DNA of 64,000 nucleotides from [Phialemoniopsis] sp. UDSM-2020. Taxonomy: Eukaryota; Ascomycota; Sordariomycetes; Thyridiales; Thyridiaceae. The stretch's first letter is position 1. Every line of letters starts with the position of its first letter. A program made the position numbers and the translations under genes. Below are positions 59,401 to 64,000 of this stretch, piece after piece. Under the pieces are notes generated by a model. It had not been told where the DNA came from. It did not search any database and was given only the letters and a program-made list of their open reading frames with translations. The stretch is taken from assembly GCA_018873225.1 (NCBI GenBank), contig JAEILZ010000002.1, positions 1,550,001 through 1,614,000 of the forward strand. The letters run 5' to 3'.

Positions 59401-62400
59401 GGTCAGTGCTCACCTAGGTCCCGGCCCATGACTCCCCTGACTAGTAGGCGAGGGTTTTGTTGGCAATTGTCAATGTCAATGGAGCCATCAATATGCGAGG
59501 GTCGAAAAAAATTGTCCCGCAAGGGTCGCTTGGTCCCTCTGTTGGATCAAGATTTCAGGTCGCATCGCCCCTGGATGACATATGCACCCGTGGCACCCTG
59601 CGGAGATCACCAATGGACTGAAAGGAGAGAGTGAGAGGGGAGAGCCATTGGGTTGACTGGTGCGAACATTGCTTTCAGCTGTCACTGAGGTATGTGGGCT
59701 CAATTTGGGGCCTGCCTCGCTCGCGTGCTTCACATGTGCTCGCCTTGCCTCGATGTTTCGTTTCCCAAAAAGTAAGTCTGTGCATAATGGCACATACGTA
59801 GTTAGGTCTGGTCAAGGTATCACATGGCATGGTGCTCGAACCTGCAGTGCATGCCACTCCGCCCATGACGCGTCCGCCTGGGAGATGAGTCGTTTTGCAA
59901 GCTGACAGGCGAAGGAATCGCCAACACCCTGTCCAAGGACTTGTAGTCCCAAGCTCGCATGCATACGTCCCCGTAGGCCCGTAGGGTCCATATGCGCCGG
60001 TATGTTGTCGTGGGATGGTGGCTGGCTCGGGGCGCCGTCGCAAACACAGCGCTTCACCCGAAATGATCAACTCCCGTCCCCAGGGACTGTGGATATTGCG
60101 GGGACAAGGAATCCAGCAAAACCGTTGCATTTACCTCGTCCAGGCACATAAGCGATCTCGCTAGATGTGCAAAGTGTACAGTCCGCGCACGCTGACATGA
60201 TCGCATTGGGTTACATCGCGAAGCTTGGCGGGCCCTTTGCCTGACGATGGGAAGCTTTGTGCCTTGTGCTGTGCACACCCGGGCCTCGAGGCTCTAGCCT
60301 CTCCTGGATACAAGCTCCGCAACCGCCTGCTCATATAGCAAGGAACCTTGCTAGGCGTTAAGAAACCCACGATGCGAGGATGGCCTCCACCTGTGTGTGT
60401 GCAGTGCTGAACTGCATTCGGGCACGCCAGGGCCCTACTCTGTATTCCTTTCATCATGTTTACATGTGGTCGGCTCGGGTCAAGCCGACAGAGGTGCACG
60501 GTTGCATCACCCCCTTCGCCTAGGCGCGCGGACAGGGCACAGATGGGCTACACTACTCTCTCTTTGTAAGCGATTAGACTACTCTGCCATGCCACCTGCC
60601 GTAAGTAGGCAAGAATGGTGTGTGCAATGGGGTTGGAGTGCAGGCCAGTTGACCAGCTTCCAACGGCACATCGGCAAGTGCCGGACGATGGACGGCATGA
60701 TGAACGGCGGGCACGAATGAGACGGTCATCGTTTGTTACAGAGGAGGACACATGACCACATCAGAGATGCAGTTTCAGCTTTTGAGTTATCCGCCAGGTC
60801 TTGTCACTGGGTGGTAAGCTCGGGGTTCGCCCGGGCATGTCATGAGGGCCGTGGCAGCTTGCAGGAGTGCCCTCCCGATTTGATTATCTCACTCGCGTGG
60901 GAAAAGGCTTATTGTCCCTCTGTGTGCCAAGACCTCTCTACGAAAGGACGTTGCAACCAGTGCGCGAGGCGCGTCGCTAGCTGAAAATTCGACAGAGTCG
61001 CACAATGTCACCACATATTGCCAGAGTTGTGGGGAGTGGAAACCGCATTCATTCAAGCTACCATCATCCGCGTGAAGGGTGCCGCCCCACCCCGGAGCCT
61101 TGCGGTGTGTGACAAGGATGAAGCTGTCCTTCGATCAGTTAAGCTACAATGGAGAATGCCTCTCTCTAGGGGACGAGTTTGGCAATCTCGATCTTGGCCT
61201 GGCGATGCTGACCTTGTCCGGCTATTGGCACCTTGAGCAAGCAGCCCTCGGTGTGGTTGCTTAAGTGACCAAATCATGTCCCGGGGCTTTGACACTGATC
61301 GGGGTAGAGCATCCGGACCGACGGTGCCAACATTGTCTCTTGGTGACGGGCACCGGCCGGAGACTTGAACAAGGGCAGCCATTTGTATGCAAAGAAAATC
61401 AAAAGTCTATCATCGATGGCAATGCGTCTTGTGATCTGTTTTCCGGTGGAGGTCATTGACTGCTCAGGGTCCGGCACGTGTCGAAGCTCCTGATAATAGC
61501 CCTTCAAAGATGCAAAGTGCGGCTGGTTTTCCTTACTTTACTCAGTATGATATCGCATCGGTCGGGGTGCCGTGAAACCCCGCCCGTATCACGCTCATAA
61601 GCGTTGAAGCCCTTTAGCCTGCTGGGCGTGGAGCTGCTCCAGCCCGTGGCATGTTTCCGATCACCTCTGGAGAGGTCCGATTGTAGAAGGAGAGGCTGTT
61701 GACGGCCTATCGTCCGCCTTCTGATTCGTTTATCTTGCTGCGTGCCACTAAAAGAAAATGCCTAAGTGAAATTTAATTTATCATGCGAAATGCATACCGT
61801 GATGACACCTTGACGCGGCCAGATAATCAGTTTTGAGCGTTGACAGACAGGTCGGTCGGTGCACGCAATAAGCAACAAGACCCTGAGCTGCAACCTTCTA
61901 GAGCTTCCAGAGCAAAGCTGGAACACCCAGTCTTTCGGTGCGGGTGTGGCTGGGGAGGGCAAAGATCGACATGATGGCCCGCCAAGAGCCGTGGCTGGAG
62001 TGTTTTGGCTCGTGCCATGTGCTCCCTCTTTGTCACAATTCTTTTCGAGGCAAAAACGGACAGAAAGCCACTGGCTAATTGCGAGACATTCTGACACACA
62101 AGTGCCACGAGGCCCGGGATCACAATGGGGTTGACAGTTGACGGGCGGAAGGGCACGGCAAGCCGGGACAGGAATGATGTGGTTTGAGAAAGGCCGGCGC
62201 CAGTCGCCAAAACGGTTCGAAGACCGTTTACCATTTTTCGCTCTTTGGCGACCATGACGTCATTCTTGCGATGGCGTCTTGGGGCCGCCTGTGTCGTCGG
62301 CGCATCTTCCCGCACTCTTTGGCGGCCAGTCTCCACCAACATACCCTACCTACTCCGTAGATACATTATGCCCCCCCAATTTGTTTCACAAGATAAGGTC

Positions 62401-64000
62401 AGGATGACGGGACTTGGGCGGATAGCACGGGTATTTGGCCCCAAACAACGTAAAGCTCGCGCAAGCTGGGTGGCGCCGGCGCATGGGCCGCACCAGACAG
62501 AAAAGACAAGCACCAAAAACTAGAGACTGACTTGCGGAGATTGGCTGCACGGGGATCATGCCGACGACGAGACAGGCATGGGACGGGTCTTGGCTCGATA
62601 AAAGGGTACTTTGAACAATCTACGTCCGTGGGGTTTATTGGTGTCGGGGTCGACAAAAGATGGTCGAGAGAGCCTGGGCGACAGAATTGGACAGACGAGC
62701 GACGTACGTAACGGAGATTGTGGCGACCGGGCCAGCCACAGCGAACCACCCACTCACTTGCGTGCTTGCTGATTTGAGGATAAAAATATGGCAGCGCGGC
62801 GATCTGAAGCCCATGATGTACGTCTGGCTAGCGAGGGCGATATCTTTGTCGATCCGTCGGCGGTGATGATCAGGTTTGATCACCGTGACTCACGGCTTCT
62901 CATCGGCACGCAAGGGATGACCGCCGGTGAAGTCGCCAATAGGTAGCCCATGCATTCCTCCCCGTCGGATACTAGCAATCATAAGGGCTGGCTGCGACAG
63001 AAAACGCTTTTGGCCTTCAGGTCAGGCGGGCCTAGAACCAGTGGCAAGAACAACGAGCCGACACAGCCACGCATTTACTGCTGGAAGCTCAGTAGATACT
63101 TACTTAGTTATCAGAGAGGACCAAAGGACGACCCTGCAGATGGATGCACGCTACGACAAGCCTAATGACTACCTACGGGATCAACAGGTCACAAGAGGCA
63201 AGTCAAGTGTGTGTTTGAAGATGCGGTGTAGATGCGAGTGTCGGACCTGGTAAACGGCATTCCTCATAGGGGCCACCGTCTCAGGCCTTCTTCTCTCTTC
63301 ACCCGCCCGCGCTGCAATATCCAATCGACCACGCTGAAAGGAAGGCCCTGGTAACGCACCAGCCATAGTACCTCGGACAGACCGCGCGGCGGCACGCAGC
63401 TTGAGGTACTCTAGCAAGGCCGGGACACCCTCACATCCTTGTCGCACTTGTCGTCTTTGTATTCCCCACTCAAGCCACGACACAAGATGGCCTGATGGGG
63501 GGGATGGAAAGAGGACCGTAGCGGCGCCGCTGGTCTCGATGTGCTGGTGGCTTTGTCTCGCACTAACAATTATTTAATTTAGGGCCTTTCTGGGCTACAG
63601 GGGCGCTGTGGCTCCCTGGTCCATGCCTCGTGAAATCCCATGTTCCTCCAAAACTGTCGTTGGCCAGCCGCCGTTTTTGTGTGTGCGCGCGCGTAAAGAG
63701 TATGGATGCCATGCATCCATATCACTTGACTTGGTACTTTATTTATTCGCATGCCCAGTGCCTCAAATACCTTGTCATCTTGGAAGAACGGAGGAGACGA
63801 AAGAGAGAGAAAAAAGATGGAAAAATAATAATAAAGATACCTAGGTACTTTAGACAGAGGCGCAACTGTGGCGGGCCTTTTTCCCTCGTTCCCCGTTTCG
63901 CTCAAAGATGGCGGCGAGTGGAGGACCCCTGTCTCGACGTCTGCGCCATTGTTGCGATACTTTGGCCTCATGTATCTTTTCTCTATTTCCATTTCCCTTC
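56434..64000. other. 7.5-kb gene-poor region at the right edge
   Basis: Apart from the OSH promoter in the first few hundred bases, I found no supportable gene. Open frames here (the largest 218, 171 and 151 codons) have random-looking composition (high Cys/Trp/His/Arg), overlap each other on both strands and lack start context or domain motifs. Two exact TACTCCGTA words (56810-56818, 62351-62359) and a TACCTAGGTA palindrome (63838-63847) occur. No tandem repeat, inverted terminal repeat or tRNA boxes were seen. It may be a promoter or intergenic desert, a decayed element, or contain an unrecognised multi-exon or non-coding gene. Confidence 0.5.

Noticed and set aside
62205..62225. GGTTCGAAGACC resembling a tRNA B box
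   Set aside because: The trailing bases do not fit the B-box consensus and no A box or acceptor-stem pairing is found at the right distance.
61827..62342. 171-codon minus-strand open frame
   Set aside because: No recognisable domain, overlapping frames on both strands, random-like composition.

Overview
The window is nuclear DNA from a filamentous ascomycete (Pezizomycotina, most likely Sordariomycetes). Reasons: genes are cut by short introns (mostly 45-75 bp) with GTAAGT/GTGAGT-type donors, CTNAC-like branch points and CAG/TAG acceptors. Intergenic spacers are long, start contexts are CA(A/C)AATGG-like, and the gene content is typically fungal (1,3-beta-glucan synthase, GH17 wall glucanase, DASH subunit Dam1, LipA/NB-ARC NLR). 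There are no operons, ribosome binding sites, CRISPR arrays or phage genes. I saw no convincing tRNA, 5S rRNA or intact transposon.

Layout. 1-5242 (+): 3' part of 1,3-beta-glucan synthase (runs off the left edge) and serine palmitoyltransferase subunit 1. 6485-7876 (+): secreted GH17 glucanase. 8761-18159 (all -): mitochondrial succinyl-CoA:3-ketoacid CoA transferase, an Ariadne-type RBR ubiquitin ligase, a mitochondrial peroxiredoxin, a small DUF167 protein and DASH subunit Dam1. 19793-26451: CSR1/SFH2-like Sec14 protein (+), HIT hydrolase (-), PDAP1-like phosphoprotein (+) and an unrecognised two-pass membrane protein (-). 26888-35638: mitochondrial IF-2 (+), 18S rRNA modification enzyme TSR3 (-), GGA clathrin adaptor (+) and a SNIP1-like FHA splicing protein (+). 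38109-43350 (+): a large NLR-type protein with alpha/beta-hydrolase, NB-ARC and a long disordered tail. 43911-56433: FucP-type sugar permease (-), eIF2A (-), an unrecognised 610-residue protein (+) and an Osh6/7-like oxysterol-binding protein (-). 56434-64000 holds no gene I can support.

Most genes are core housekeeping genes with no obvious shared pathway: cell wall and membrane lipids (glucan synthase, GH17, LCB1, CSR1, OSH), translation (mtIF2, TSR3, eIF2A), trafficking (GGA), mitosis (Dam1), and protein quality or redox control (ARI1, Prx). Pairs are often convergent (CSR1/HIT, PDAP1/membrane protein, mtIF2/TSR3, orphan/OSH) or divergent over a shared promoter (membrane protein/mtIF2, TSR3/GGA).

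The accessory-looking parts are the NLR locus with its 2.4-kb upstream spacer, the orphan gene at 51911-54044, and the 7.5-kb gene desert at the right end. The most interesting locus is the NLR. The intron that separates its hydrolase from its NB-ARC domain is an in-frame open frame ending in a short hydrophobic tail, so one gene could in principle make a soluble NLR and a tail-anchored lone hydrolase. Gene models were spliced by eye. Exon phases were checked arithmetically, but no transcript data or homology search was available.
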